A stretch of DNA of 64,000 nt from Xanthomonas hyacinthi (GCF_009769165.1 NZ_CP043476.1:4099001-4163000), one strand, 5' to 3'. Counted from the first letter of the stretch, positions 51,813 through 60,091 are shown. The notes: a model not told the origin generated them from the sequence alone. Program-made: numbers and translations.

Positions 51813-52758
51813 ATGCGAGTAGCGCACTACCTCACCCGCGGCACGACCGGCCGCTACTACGTTCGTTTGCGCATTCCTGCGGATCTGCAGGCGCGCTTCG
51901 GGCGCAAGGTCATCAAACGCAGCGCTGGGACGACGTGCGATCGCGCGGCGCTTGGCTACGCGTTGCTGTTGCAGCAGCGCTATGCTCGAGCCTTCGCAGC
52001 CATCAGGAACGGCAGCATGGGGTCAGAGCTGGATGAGCTCTTGAGGAGCCTGGAGGGCACGTCGTCGCTCGAGCTGATCCTCAAGGACGTGAAGCTGCCG
52101 GGTGGGGCCTCGTTCGGGCAGGTGGAGATCAACGACCACAACGACTTGTCGTTGTTCCAGAAGCTGACGGCGGAGCACTCGGCGCCCGCGTCGACGCTGG
52201 CGCCGTTCCCGCGCCGGTGCCCGGTCCAACGAGGTGGCCAGGCTGGAGCTGGAGGATTGTCGGGAGGAAGACGGCATCCCCATCTTCCATTTCACCTGGA
52301 TGGGCGAGGACAAGAGCCTCAAGACGGATGCCAGCGAGCGGAAGACCCCCGTGCACCCGGATCTTATCAAGTTGGGCCTGTGGGAGCGCGTGGAGCGGCT
52401 TAAGGCGGCCGGCGAAACCAAGCTCTTCCCCGAACTCAGCTTCGACGCCAAGAACGGCCCGGCAGGCCGGACCCAGCACGCGTTTTCACGCTACCTGGTC
52501 AAGCTGGGCATCAAGGCGCGGGGCGGTGGCAGGGTGGGGCACCACAGCTTCCGGGATACGGTCATCGGGGCCTTGAAGGCGGCTGGGGTCCACCGGGAGA
52601 TGCGGGAGGAATACACCGGGCACGAGCTGTCAGACCGGTAAGAGCATGCCCACGCATATGAGACGGAGTTCAGTCCTAGTGCACTGGCAGACGCGTGCCA
52701 CCCAGCTCTGGGGCGGGCGATAAGGGAATTCAGGGAGGGCTCGTTGCCCAACGGTTGA
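51813..52758 (+). pseudogene. Decayed tyrosine integrase of the tRNA-Ser island
   Basis: Remnant of a phage/island-type tyrosine recombinase. The N-terminal part (51813 to about 52200) reads MRVAHYLTRGTTGRYYVRLRIPADL and RFGRKVIKRSAGTTCDRAAL, typical of the integrase N-terminal arm-binding region. The middle core-binding domain is missing. From about 52218 another frame resumes with GARSNEVARLELED (catalytic Arg), then HSFRDT (His/Arg box) and EEYTGHELSDR (second His). A TAA at 52639-52641 interrupts the same frame, after which EHAHAYETEF (catalytic Tyr) continues to a TGA near 52758. A deletion/frameshift plus a nonsense codon make it inactive. Confidence 0.88.
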
Positions 52759-52827
52759 TTTGACAAGAATGCCAACATCATGTAGATTTTTAGCATATTT
52801 GGCGCGAGCTGATCAGCGGAGATCAAA

Positions 52828-53478
52828 ATGAGTACCCGTAAGGAAATCAATACCTTTGTCGGTCTCAAAGCCGAACGGGAAGTGTCTAGCCTTGTTCACT
52901 TTCAGATTTCGGTGCCGGCCTCTCGGCTAGCAACGCTTTCGTCTTTGACTGAAGCGCTGGAAAGAACTGCTCATCTGATGCTGCAGGCTGATCCGACACC
53001 GTTGTTGCGTCGAGCTGAGCAAGTGGCTGAGGCCGTTGTAGAAAGCGCAACCCCTAACGAGTCGCTTTTGCTTGAGCGCATTGCGCAAAGGCGCTCCATG
53101 CAAACCATTATTGAGGCTGATGAGTGGCTAACGGCTGAGCAGATCAATGAAATGCAAAGTTCGCCTCCAGCGAACAAAAATCATCCCGCCAGTGATTGGA
53201 AGAGGCGCGGACGGATTTACTCCGTTGATATGGATGGGAAGGATCGCTATGCAAGTTATCAGTTCGATGTGATGGGGCGTCCTCTTCCTATAATCAAGGA
53301 TATTCTCGCCGCTCTCGGCCCTATTCCAGATTCTTGGTCAATCGCCTCATGGTTTCACTACCCGAATGGGTGGATTGCCGGCCAAGATGGAAGTGCGGTT
53401 GCTCCTAAGGAAGCTCTGGATCGGCCGGCTGACGTTGTGAAGGCCGCCAGCAAACGGTTGCGCAGTTATCAAGCCTAA
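52828..53478 (+). CDS. Putative antitoxin of RES toxin-antitoxin pair
   Basis: A 216-residue protein directly upstream of a RES-domain gene. Residues 98-165 (EWLTAEQINEMQ, then ASDWKRRGRIYSVDMDGKDRYASYQFDVMGRPLPIIKDILAALG) look like a degenerate helix-turn-helix followed by a DNA/toxin-binding segment. SWSIASWFHYPNGWIAGQ near 169-186 resembles the toxin-binding end of MbcA/ParS/Xre antitoxins. The Xre-type N-terminus is absent; instead residues 1-95 are helical with no match I know. Base composition is clearly AT-richer than the core genes. The start ATG follows GATCAAA. There is an 11-bp gap to the toxin gene. Confidence 0.65.
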   Translation: MSTRKEINTFVGLKAEREVSSLVHFQISVPASRLATLSSLTEALERTAHLMLQADPTPLLRRAEQVAEAVVESATPNESLLLERIAQRRSMQTIIEADEWLTAEQINEMQSSPPANKNHPASDWKRRGRIYSVDMDGKDRYASYQFDVMGRPLPIIKDILAALGPIPDSWSIASWFHYPNGWIAGQDGSAVAPKEALDRPADVVKAASKRLRSYQA

Positions 53479-53489
53479 GGAGTTTTTGA

Positions 53490-54122
53490 ATGAAATCGCC
53501 AGGAAAGGCGGAAGATTTCAATCTGTCAGTTCTCGATGAAGAAGATCCAGGCTTCTGGTATCACGTCTACGCTACGCATTCCTATAGCAACACGGCCTTC
53601 ACCTTCTCACAAGGGTGGGGGGATACTCGTTTTGCGCCGATAAATCTTCCCGATGGATCCGCCGCACATACCTACTACGTTGCTTCAACGGCGAGAGCGG
53701 CCATCATGGAGTCTGTTTTTCACGATGTGCCACTAAGCCCGCCTGGCCATCTTTCTGTGTCAAGTTTGGCTGGATATCATTTAGTCAAGCTGCGACTGGC
53801 TAACTCGCTTAGCTATGTGAGTTTTCATAGTCAATTTTTACCGGCTTTGGGATTGACGCGCACGGAACTGATTGAGAGCATGCCTGCGTTTTACAGGAAC
53901 ACTAGGCCTTGGGCCGAGGCGGCGTTCGCACAGCGGCCAGAAGCTCAAGCTATAGGCTATGGGTCAAGGCTTCATGACTCCTCTCGCTGCCTAACGCTAG
54001 TTAAGCAGCGTTTGTTGGATCCTCCATTTGAGGTGCTCAGTGACGAGTGTCTTGCCGTGGAGCCACTGCGCCGAAAGGTTCTGGATTTTGCTCGTCAATT
54101 ACATATATCCGAAACGCCCTAG
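53490..54122 (+). CDS. RES-domain toxin (predicted NAD+-degrading)
   Basis: A 210-residue RES family protein, whose characterised members hydrolyse or phosphorolyse NAD+. It shows WGDTRFAPI (Arg47), HTYYVASTARAAIMESVFHDV (Tyr62/63 and Glu74), then LAGYHLVKLRLANSLSYVSFHSQFLPALGLTRTELI. RPWAEAAFAQRPEAQAIGYGSRLHDSSRCLTLV follows, in the order expected of RES. Arg, Tyr and Glu of the active site are all kept, so it could be active. It is preceded by an AAGGAG RBS and coupled to the antitoxin gene. AT-rich codon use contrasts with the flanking genome. Confidence 0.82.
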   Translation: MKSPGKAEDFNLSVLDEEDPGFWYHVYATHSYSNTAFTFSQGWGDTRFAPINLPDGSAAHTYYVASTARAAIMESVFHDVPLSPPGHLSVSSLAGYHLVKLRLANSLSYVSFHSQFLPALGLTRTELIESMPAFYRNTRPWAEAAFAQRPEAQAIGYGSRLHDSSRCLTLVKQRLLDPPFEVLSDECLAVEPLRRKVLDFARQLHISETP

Positions 54123-54174
54123 CGATTCGCACGGCGCGCTGTAGTGCCACTATTATCGGTTTTGTCCAGCGGTC

Positions 54175-54353
54175 CTAAGTGGTTAGCTGGACCCAGATCA
54201 CAATGAGCGCCATCGGCAACCATTTCAGAAAGGCCAGCGCTCCTATCGCCATCATGGCGGCCAGGGGCGTCATGACCCACCACTGGCCCCAAGTGAAACC
54301 TTGGTCCCGTTGCCGAGCAGCGTAGGCCTCCAGCGGATAGAGCCGCTCTGCTT
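54175..54353 (-). pseudogene. 3' remnant of an unidentified membrane-protein gene
   Basis: The minus strand reads about 59 codons, RLYPLEAYAARQRDQGFTWGQWW, then two hydrophobic helices (VMTPLAAMMAIGALAFL and WLPMALIVIWVQLTT), to a stop. The 5' part is lost exactly at the left end of the IS3 element. It looks like genuine coding sequence cut by the insertion, but I cannot name the family. Confidence 0.45.
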
Positions 54354-54403
54354 TGAACCGCCCCGGGAATTCCGGAGGCTCCATTTCTTGAGAAGATGGA
54401 GCC

Positions 54404-54727
54404 ATGAGCAGAGCAAGCAAGTTCTCCCCGGAAATCCGGGAACGTTCGGTGAAGATGGTCCTGGAGCACCAATGCGAGTACGAATCGCAATGGGCGGCGA
54501 TGGTGTCGGTGTCGGCCAAGGTGGGCTGCACGGCCGAGACGCTACGGGGTTGGGTGAGGCAGCACGAGCGCGACGTTGGCAAGCGCGAGGGGATGACGAC
54601 GTCCGAGAAGGAGCGCATCAAGGCACTTGAGCGCGAGGTTCGCGAGCTGCGCCAGGTCAACGAGATCCTGCGCAAGGCGTCGGCGTATTTTGCGCAGGCG
54701 GAGCTCGACCGCCCCTTCAAGCGATGA
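54404..54727 (+). CDS. IS3-family transposase OrfA
   Basis: A 107-residue helix-turn-helix/leucine-zipper protein of an IS3-type element. SKFSPEIRERSVKMVLEHQCEYESQWAAMVSVSAKVGCTAETLRGWVRQHE is the HTH_Tnp_1 region. The zipper KERIKALEREVRELRQVNEILRKASAYFAQAELD follows, typical of IS3 OrfA. It ends in an ATGA overlap with orfB; in this family a -1 ribosomal frameshift near this point normally makes the OrfAB fusion. Confidence 0.9.
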   Translation: MSRASKFSPEIRERSVKMVLEHQCEYESQWAAMVSVSAKVGCTAETLRGWVRQHERDVGKREGMTTSEKERIKALEREVRELRQVNEILRKASAYFAQAELDRPFKR

Positions 54728-55652
54728 AGCAGTTCATCGATGAGCATCGAGTCGTCCACGGGGTCGAGCCGATCTGCAGGGTGCTGCCGATCTCCCCGTC
54801 GACCTACCACGCGCACGCGGCCAGGCTGGCCGATCCCGCGTTGCGCTGCGCGCGCGCGAAGACCGATGAGGCGTTGATGCCGGAAGTCCAGCGCGTGTGG
54901 GACGACAACTTCAAGGTCTACGGTGTGCGCAAGGTCTGGCGGCAGATGCGACGCGAGCAGTTCGACGTGGCGCGATGCACCGTACAGCGGCTGATGAAGC
55001 GGCAGGGTTTGCGGGGCGTCATTCGAGGCAAGACCGTGCGAACGACGGTGAGCGACCCGAAAGCACCGTGTCCGCTCGATCATGTGAATCGGCAATTCAA
55101 GGCCGATCGGCCGAACGCGCTGTGGGTCAGCGACTTCACCTACGTCTCGACGTGGCAAGGATGGGTTTACGTCGCCTTCGTCATCGACGTCTTCGCCCGT
55201 CGCATCGTGGGCTGGAAGGCGTCGTCCTCGATGCAGACGGACTTCGTGCTCGACGCGCTCGAACAGGCGCTCTACGCGAGGAAGCCGGTCGGCCCGGATC
55301 GCCTGATTCACCACAGCGACCGAGGCGTTCAGTACGTGTCGATCCGCTACACGGAGCGGCTCGCTGAGGCCGGCCTGGAGCCCTCGGTAGGCAGCGTGGG
55401 GGACTCCTATGAGCGCGAAGCCTGCCCTCGGGGCACAACGCGCTGGCCGAGACCATCAACGGCCTCTACAAGGCCGAGGTCATCCATCGCAGGTCGTCCT
55501 GGCGAACGCGCGAGGAGGTCGAGTGGGCCACGCTCACCTGGGTCGACTGGTTCAACAACCGCCGATTGCTGGAGCCGATTGGGAATATCCCGCCGACCGA
55601 GGCGGAGGCCAACTACTATTCGCACTCCCCTGAGTCCGTCATGTCGGCGTGA
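54724..55652 (+). pseudogene. IS3-family transposase OrfB, frameshifted by a 23-nt insertion
   Basis: Reads as an intact OrfB to GDSYE: KQFIDEHRVVHGVEPICRVL, VYGVRKVWRQMRREQ, then the rve core PNALWVSDFTYVSTWQGWVYVAFVIDVFARRIVGW (first Asp) and LIHHSDRGVQYVSIRY (second Asp). At 55413 an extra 23 nt (to 55435) splits the D of GDSYDNALAET. Deleting it restores DNALAETINGLYKAEVIHRRSSW (catalytic Glu) and NNRRLLEPIGNIPPTEAEANYYS to the TGA at 55650-55652. The insertion destroys the frame before the catalytic Glu, so the transposase is dead. Confidence 0.9.
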
Positions 55653-55691
55653 CTCAAACCAAGGGGCCTCCGGAAAACCCGGGGCGGTTCA

Positions 55692-56118
55692 GCACGAACC
55701 CGCTGAGTTTCCTGGGGTCTTCACGCTCGCTCATCGCCTGCATGATCTTGTGCTTCATGCGCCAGGCCGCCTTGTAGTTCACCCCCAAGTGCCGCTTCAG
55801 CTCCAGCGCCGCCAGGTTGGCCTTGCTGGAGGTGAGCAGGTAGATCGCCTGCATCCACAGGCGCAGAGGCAACTTGCTGGACTGGAGCAGCGTTCCGGCG
55901 CGCAAGGTGGTTTGATGGCGGCACGCTCGACACTGGTAGTAGACCTGGGCATCGCGACGAAAGCGCGAGCGCGCACGACCATCGCACTTCGGGCAGCGGA
56001 ATCCTTTCGGCCAACGCCACCGGTACAGCGCCCGGTAGCACCTGGCATCGGTGCCATCGCGATCCGTGAACTCACTCATCGACAATCCCGGCTGAAACTG
56101 CACGACATTGATGCCCAT
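55692..56118 (-). pseudogene. Truncated IS1595-family transposase
   Basis: The 5' portion of an IS1595 (ISXo5-like) transposase: MGINVVQFQPGLSMSEF, then zinc ribbon CPKCDGRARSRFRR...CRAC, then HQTTLRAGTLLQSSKLPLRLWMQAIYLL and AAWRMKHKIMQAMSERED. It stops at about SGFV, exactly where the IS3 element's right end begins, so the catalytic DDE region is missing. The remaining frame reads into the IS3 inverted repeat. Confidence 0.85.
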
Positions 56119-56227
56119 GGCCCACCTCCGTTATTCGCGACGATGCCATCGTCCGGCTACACCGTCGCAAATCCTGCAACTGGTGGCTGAGCAACGGGGC
56201 TAATCAGGATAGGTTTTGTTAGCCGCT

Positions 56228-58801
56228 CTAAGCAGTGGGCGCGGACGTTGCGGCAGCCGCAGCGTCTTCGCGGATGCGTGCCGCCTGCATTTCGGTGGAC
56301 AGTAAAGTGCCGCGCAAATCGGTTGTGTACTGGCGGGCCTGCTTCATGCAGAAATGCGCGAAGCCTGTGGCACCTGGCTGCGGCGTGATTTCGTTCGCGG
56401 TCAATACGCCGATCAGGCGCTGTTGCAGCCCTTGCATCCTATTTCCCGCGCGCTCATTTTTTTTCGTGTCCGAACTTTCCAGCTCTTCCTCTGCCATGCC
56501 CAGCTCTTCAAGCATCAGGTTCACGGTTCGCAGCTGGAATTCGTCGCGCTCATGCGCTTCACGCAATTGCACCGTCAGGCGTGTTTGCGCCTGCTGAGCG
56601 GGCGTGCGTACGGTCTCTGCGTCACGGGCCGGACCAGTGGCGGCATCCATCGGTGGGAGCTCCACACGCGCGCGCAGTTTGGATTGAAGATATTTTTTCT
56701 GTAACTCCAGGCAACATTGCATGTACGCAATCTGTGGCTTGACCGAGCCTGGCGTTTGCAGCCACTGCGCCAGTCCTGTTTCGGTCAACGTGTCGGTGTG
56801 TTTTGCATAGCTTCGTGCGGCTTTCTCGCCAGCCTCGTGGGGCTTGCCGGTCAGCACGGCGCGTCCGTAGGTCGCACCTGCAAGAAGCGCTGCCTTGGCC
56901 CGTTTCTTGAGCGAGGCCTTGTGAGCCGGTTGCCCGGTTGCCCTGTGCTCGTCGGTGGAACGCGGCACGGCACGATAATGTTTTTTCTGGTCGTCGGCGC
57001 AGCTCTGCAAGAACGTTTCCCGTGCTTTCTCCTGACCGTCGGTACAGGCATGTAGTGCGCTACGCAGTTCGAACCCATGCTGCGGAGCGGTGCGAGCGGT
57101 CTCGGTAGCAGGCAGCGCATCGGCCACAGCAGGCAATGCCTGATCCGCCTTTGCCGGTTGAGCGGTTGCCGCGGGTTCGTCGGTGCAGCGGGGCATGGCG
57201 TGGTACTGCTTTTGTCGGTCGGCGGCGCTGCCCTCCACAACCATATCCGGCGCCGTTTCCCGATCACCGGTACTGGCGGGCAGTGCACTGCGCAGTTCGG
57301 ACTCGCCTTGTGTGGCCGCGGCGGTTGCCTTGCTGGCGGGGAGCAGGTCGGCCACTGCGAGCAATGCCCGGTCCACGTTGGGCATGTCCGACGTCTCGTA
57401 ATTGCGATAGCGTTTCTGCCTGCCATGCGCCAGCAGGAATTGATGTCCGCCGACACCCATCGTGGCCGCGCCCAGCAGGCCGGCGCCGACAATCAATCCG
57501 GTGCCCACTGGTCCGGTCACGGTGGCGGCACTGAGCAACACGGCGGCGCTGATCCCGGTTTTTGCAAAGGCGCTGGCCGTGTAGGTGGCGCCGCCGACGA
57601 CGAAACCCTTGTTCCAGGTGTTGAAGCTGCCAGCAAAGCCACTGCGCTGCGCCAGCTTGGTGCTCAAGAAGTGCTGGTAGCGTTGTGCGCCAGGGCTGAG
57701 GTCGCTGGGTTCCAGTTGTTGGAGAAAGCTTTCGACACGCGCCACATCGGCAACGACGCGCGCTTTCTCCTTGCGCGACTGGTGCAGGAACGTGCCGCCC
57801 AGCCCGACGGCCGCAACGCTTGCCAACGGGGCGAGCACGAAGGTGCCGGCAATACCGGCTGCGGACGCGGCGCCTGCTGCAGCGGTGCTGTGGCCGATCA
57901 AGCCAGCAGCAGTTGCGCTCTTGGCACCGATTGCCAGCCCGCCCTGGATTGCGAGTTCCTCCGCAGCCTTCGTGGAGATCACGGCGGCGGATGCCAGCGA
58001 GGTCACCGCAATGCGGCCATCGCGTGTGTTGCGTTGTTGATGATAAGCGACTGTATCGATCGCATCGTTCAGGGCATGGATCTGAGCGCCTGCTGCATCT
58101 GCAAGCGTGTCGCTCTCCAGTGCCGGTTGCAGCAACGTCCGCTGCGACTGCAGCTGGTGGCTGCGCTGTCGCAATGCGCTGCGTTGTTCGGTTACCTCGC
58201 GTGTTTCCTTGTAGGCGGCGTAGATCGCCAGGCCCGACAACGGCAGCATCGCACCGCTGATGCTCAAACTCATCGCCAGTTCGAAGGTGCCGTCCGGTGC
58301 GCCGTTTTCGGCCAGTGTGTGCAGGATGCTCTCGCGCGTTGCATGTGCGATCGGGTGCAGATCCTGGCGATGCCCGGCATCGACAGCGGGCTGAGCGTGG
58401 TGGTGTGCCGGCACTGGCGTGTGGTTGGCATGCGTGTGTTCGTTGGGGACGGGCTGCTCGGCTTTCGGGGGATGCTCGGGTTCGCCTGACATGGGCACTT
58501 CATTGATCAGTTCGGCCGTATTGTCGGCCGTGCCATGCAGTGGGTCGGCGAGGTATTTGGCGACGACGAATACGTCGTAGGCTGCTTCGGCCTCCTGGAT
58601 TTCGGCGACGGTGTTTTCGCCACGGTGCCGCTTGGGCGCGTGGCCGGAGTCCGACCGTCCCTGCACCGGATTCTTTTTCAACGCTTCTAGCCCAAGCGGC
58701 CAGCCGTAGGCGACTTGTGTGTGTTTCGGTGCGACTGGCACGTCTGGGATGGATGGATCGAGCGGGCAGGCAGAACTGCGTGTGTGCTGTTGGATACGCA
58801 T
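56228..58801 (-). CDS. Candidate type III secreted effector with PIP-box promoter, unknown family
   Basis: I do not recognise this family. The 857-residue product begins MRIQQHTRSSACPLDPSIPD, a Ser/Pro-rich, poorly structured N-terminus like those of type III effectors. A His/Pro-rich stretch (105-150) follows. Three hydrophobic Ala/Gly segments follow: about 178-197, a long one 285-340, and 400-452. Two tandem repeats of about 76 residues (477-552 and 553-628) and a charged helical C-terminus (690-857) come next. A PIP box lies upstream with a near-match -10 (GAGCAT) 31 nt beyond it. That predicts transcription starting near 58823, which favours the ATG at 58801 over an in-frame GTG at 58813. 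A membrane-inserting or translocator-like role is conceivable. It sits alone between an IS1595 remnant and non-coding DNA. Confidence 0.6.
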   Translation of the reverse strand: MRIQQHTRSSACPLDPSIPDVPVAPKHTQVAYGWPLGLEALKKNPVQGRSDSGHAPKRHRGENTVAEIQEAEAAYDVFVVAKYLADPLHGTADNTAELINEVPMSGEPEHPPKAEQPVPNEHTHANHTPVPAHHHAQPAVDAGHRQDLHPIAHATRESILHTLAENGAPDGTFELAMSLSISGAMLPLSGLAIYAAYKETREVTEQRSALRQRSHQLQSQRTLLQPALESDTLADAAGAQIHALNDAIDTVAYHQQRNTRDGRIAVTSLASAAVISTKAAEELAIQGGLAIGAKSATAAGLIGHSTAAAGAASAAGIAGTFVLAPLASVAAVGLGGTFLHQSRKEKARVVADVARVESFLQQLEPSDLSPGAQRYQHFLSTKLAQRSGFAGSFNTWNKGFVVGGATYTASAFAKTGISAAVLLSAATVTGPVGTGLIVGAGLLGAATMGVGGHQFLLAHGRQKRYRNYETSDMPNVDRALLAVADLLPASKATAAATQGESELRSALPASTGDRETAPDMVVEGSAADRQKQYHAMPRCTDEPAATAQPAKADQALPAVADALPATETARTAPQHGFELRSALHACTDGQEKARETFLQSCADDQKKHYRAVPRSTDEHRATGQPAHKASLKKRAKAALLAGATYGRAVLTGKPHEAGEKAARSYAKHTDTLTETGLAQWLQTPGSVKPQIAYMQCCLELQKKYLQSKLRARVELPPMDAATGPARDAETVRTPAQQAQTRLTVQLREAHERDEFQLRTVNLMLEELGMAEEELESSDTKKNERAGNRMQGLQQRLIGVLTANEITPQPGATGFAHFCMKQARQYTTDLRGTLLSTEMQAARIREDAAAAATSAPTA

Positions 58802-58866
58802 ATCAAAATCCACAGGATGCGATGCGGCGATGCTCCGCTCTGCATGCGCAGGGGCGCATTGGGTCT

Positions 58867-58891
58867 GCGAATGTCCAGATTCTGGAACGAA
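58867..58891 (-). promoter_or_regulatory. PIP box (HrpX-binding element)
   Basis: On the minus strand it reads TTCGT-N15-TTCGC, fitting the PIP-box consensus TTCGB-N15-TTCGB bound by HrpX, the activator of type III secretion genes in Xanthomonas. A GAGCAT hexamer starts 31 nt downstream of the second half-site (58835-58830), the expected -10 distance (consensus YANNNT, one mismatch). The downstream gene starts at 58801. Confidence 0.75.
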
Positions 58892-59446
58892 ATAACCAAC
58901 CTGCGCTTTGGGCGAACATTCATTCCAGGTAAAGCAAATTGAAATCCGCAGTTTTTGAATATCTGACTAACCGGATAACGTTTCAAAAATTTATCGGCTT
59001 TGCGGCTTATGACGCGTTTAGCCTGAAACCTTCGTTCAGACGAAGTCGAAAATCCGCTGAAGAACAGATCCATCAAATCCGGTGGCCGAGGATACCGCCT
59101 GTCCGCCTTTCCACTCGGCTCGGTATGTCGGCTGAATTGGGTTGCAACGCATTCCATCTCCACCAGCGCCGGGCCTCTTGAAGGGAATCCTGGCGTCGCT
59201 GTCCCGACCGCAAGGCATGCCTCCTCCCCGGCGCTGGCATTCTGTTGCGGCTCTTCGCTGCGCGCCGCTTGCGCGGCGCTCATTCCCGGACACGGTAGGG
59301 TCTGAAGCTTCGCCTGCCGGTTCCCACGATGCGCATGTCGTGCCGGCGGATAAGAACCCGATGAAGCGCATCCAAGACCAGTGGCTATGCGAAGTCCGGC
59401 CGCAGCATCCTTGCCCGCACGCTTGTCTTGCTCCGGCGTGTGCCGA
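58892..59446. other. Non-coding region with possible repeat or gene debris
   Basis: About 550 bp between the effector candidate's promoter and the zeta-toxin gene. The first 150 bp are AT-rich. From about 59140 to 59360 the GC-rich sequence gives open frames on both strands with no homology I trust (for example SAGTTCASWEPAGEASDP on the minus strand). Its look recalls dispersed non-coding repeats found near accessory genes in Xanthomonas. No promoter or terminator was identified. Confidence 0.35.
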
Positions 59447-60088
59447 TCAGAATCTGTGCGGCATTCGAGGGGCGTGCGCCTCGAGGGCTGCCATGACGAT
59501 GGGCTTGGCCCATTCCGGAGTTTGCTCGAACTCCTCGGCGGCGAGTGGGTAATGGACGCGGCTCTGCTCCATTTCCAGCACCAGCAGCGCAGCGACCTGG
59601 CCGTCGGTATCTGCGGGGCTGCTGTTGTCGTAGACGTGCAGGGTGGTCAGGTGGGGAATCAGGTCGATCAGGTTGGCGCGAGAGGCGTCATAGCGGTGAC
59701 GGATCCTGGCTTCCGGAATGTCATGCCCGCCGTGCGCCACCCGGGCAGCCACGCGCTGCAGGTGCAGATCCACGCTTGCCAGGCCGCAGAACCAGATCGT
59801 CACCTCGTGCTGCTCGCAGGCCTGGCGCAGCAGGGCGGGAATCGTGGTCGCCCCGAGCGTGGTCTCGAAAGCGTAGTCCGTGCCTTCGGCGAGGGCGCGC
59901 TGCAGCCTCCGCCTGCTCTCATGCCAAGCCTGGGCATTGGCTTCCTCGAGCGGCCATCCTTGTTCCGTCAGCGCTCGAGTGAAGGAGTCCGGATTGAACC
60001 AGGTCGCCTGGTCCTCTTGCAGCATCGCACCCAGCAGCGAACTCTTGCCGGCGCCGTTGACGCCGGCCAGGACCAGAATCCTGCCCAC
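59447..60088 (-). CDS. Zeta-toxin-like P-loop kinase
   Basis: A 213-residue zeta_toxin/AAA-type protein. Zeta toxins phosphorylate UDP-N-acetylglucosamine and poison wall synthesis, though some relatives phosphorylate other nucleotides. It has Walker A at the extreme N-terminus (LAGVNGAGKSSL), then WFNPDSFTRAL (general-base Asp region), YAFETTLGATTIPALLRQA and RVAHGGHDIPEARIRHRYDASRANL (lid with two Arg). These are the key landmarks of the family. The start codon is GTG, 3 bp after the antitoxin gene's stop, so translation is coupled. Confidence 0.82.
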   Translation of the reverse strand: MGRILVLAGVNGAGKSSLLGAMLQEDQATWFNPDSFTRALTEQGWPLEEANAQAWHESRRRLQRALAEGTDYAFETTLGATTIPALLRQACEQHEVTIWFCGLASVDLHLQRVAARVAHGGHDIPEARIRHRYDASRANLIDLIPHLTTLHVYDNSSPADTDGQVAALLVLEMEQSRVHYPLAAEEFEQTPEWAKPIVMAALEAHAPRMPHRF

Positions 60089-60091
60089 GGC

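Larger units (their letters stand above)
54354..55691 (+). mobile_element. IS3-family insertion sequence, inactivated
   Basis: A 1338-bp element bounded by 25-bp inverted repeats that start TGAACCGCCCCGGG at the left and end CCCGGGGCGGTTCA at the right (two mismatches). It carries orfA and orfB of an IS3-type DDE transposase. No target-site duplication is seen (left flank ...CTGCTT, right flank GCACGA...). The flanks belong to two different interrupted genes, implying deletion or recombination at the element after insertion. Confidence 0.85.

Noticed and set aside
57077..58489. 470-codon plus-strand open frame opposite the effector candidate
   Set aside because: Cys/Gly/Arg-rich shadow. The minus frame has the PIP box, a structured repeat pattern and sensible hydrophobic segments.
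58985..59060. Second PIP box near TTCGTTCAG
   Set aside because: TTCGT is followed at N15 by AATCC, not TTCGB, so it is not a PIP box.
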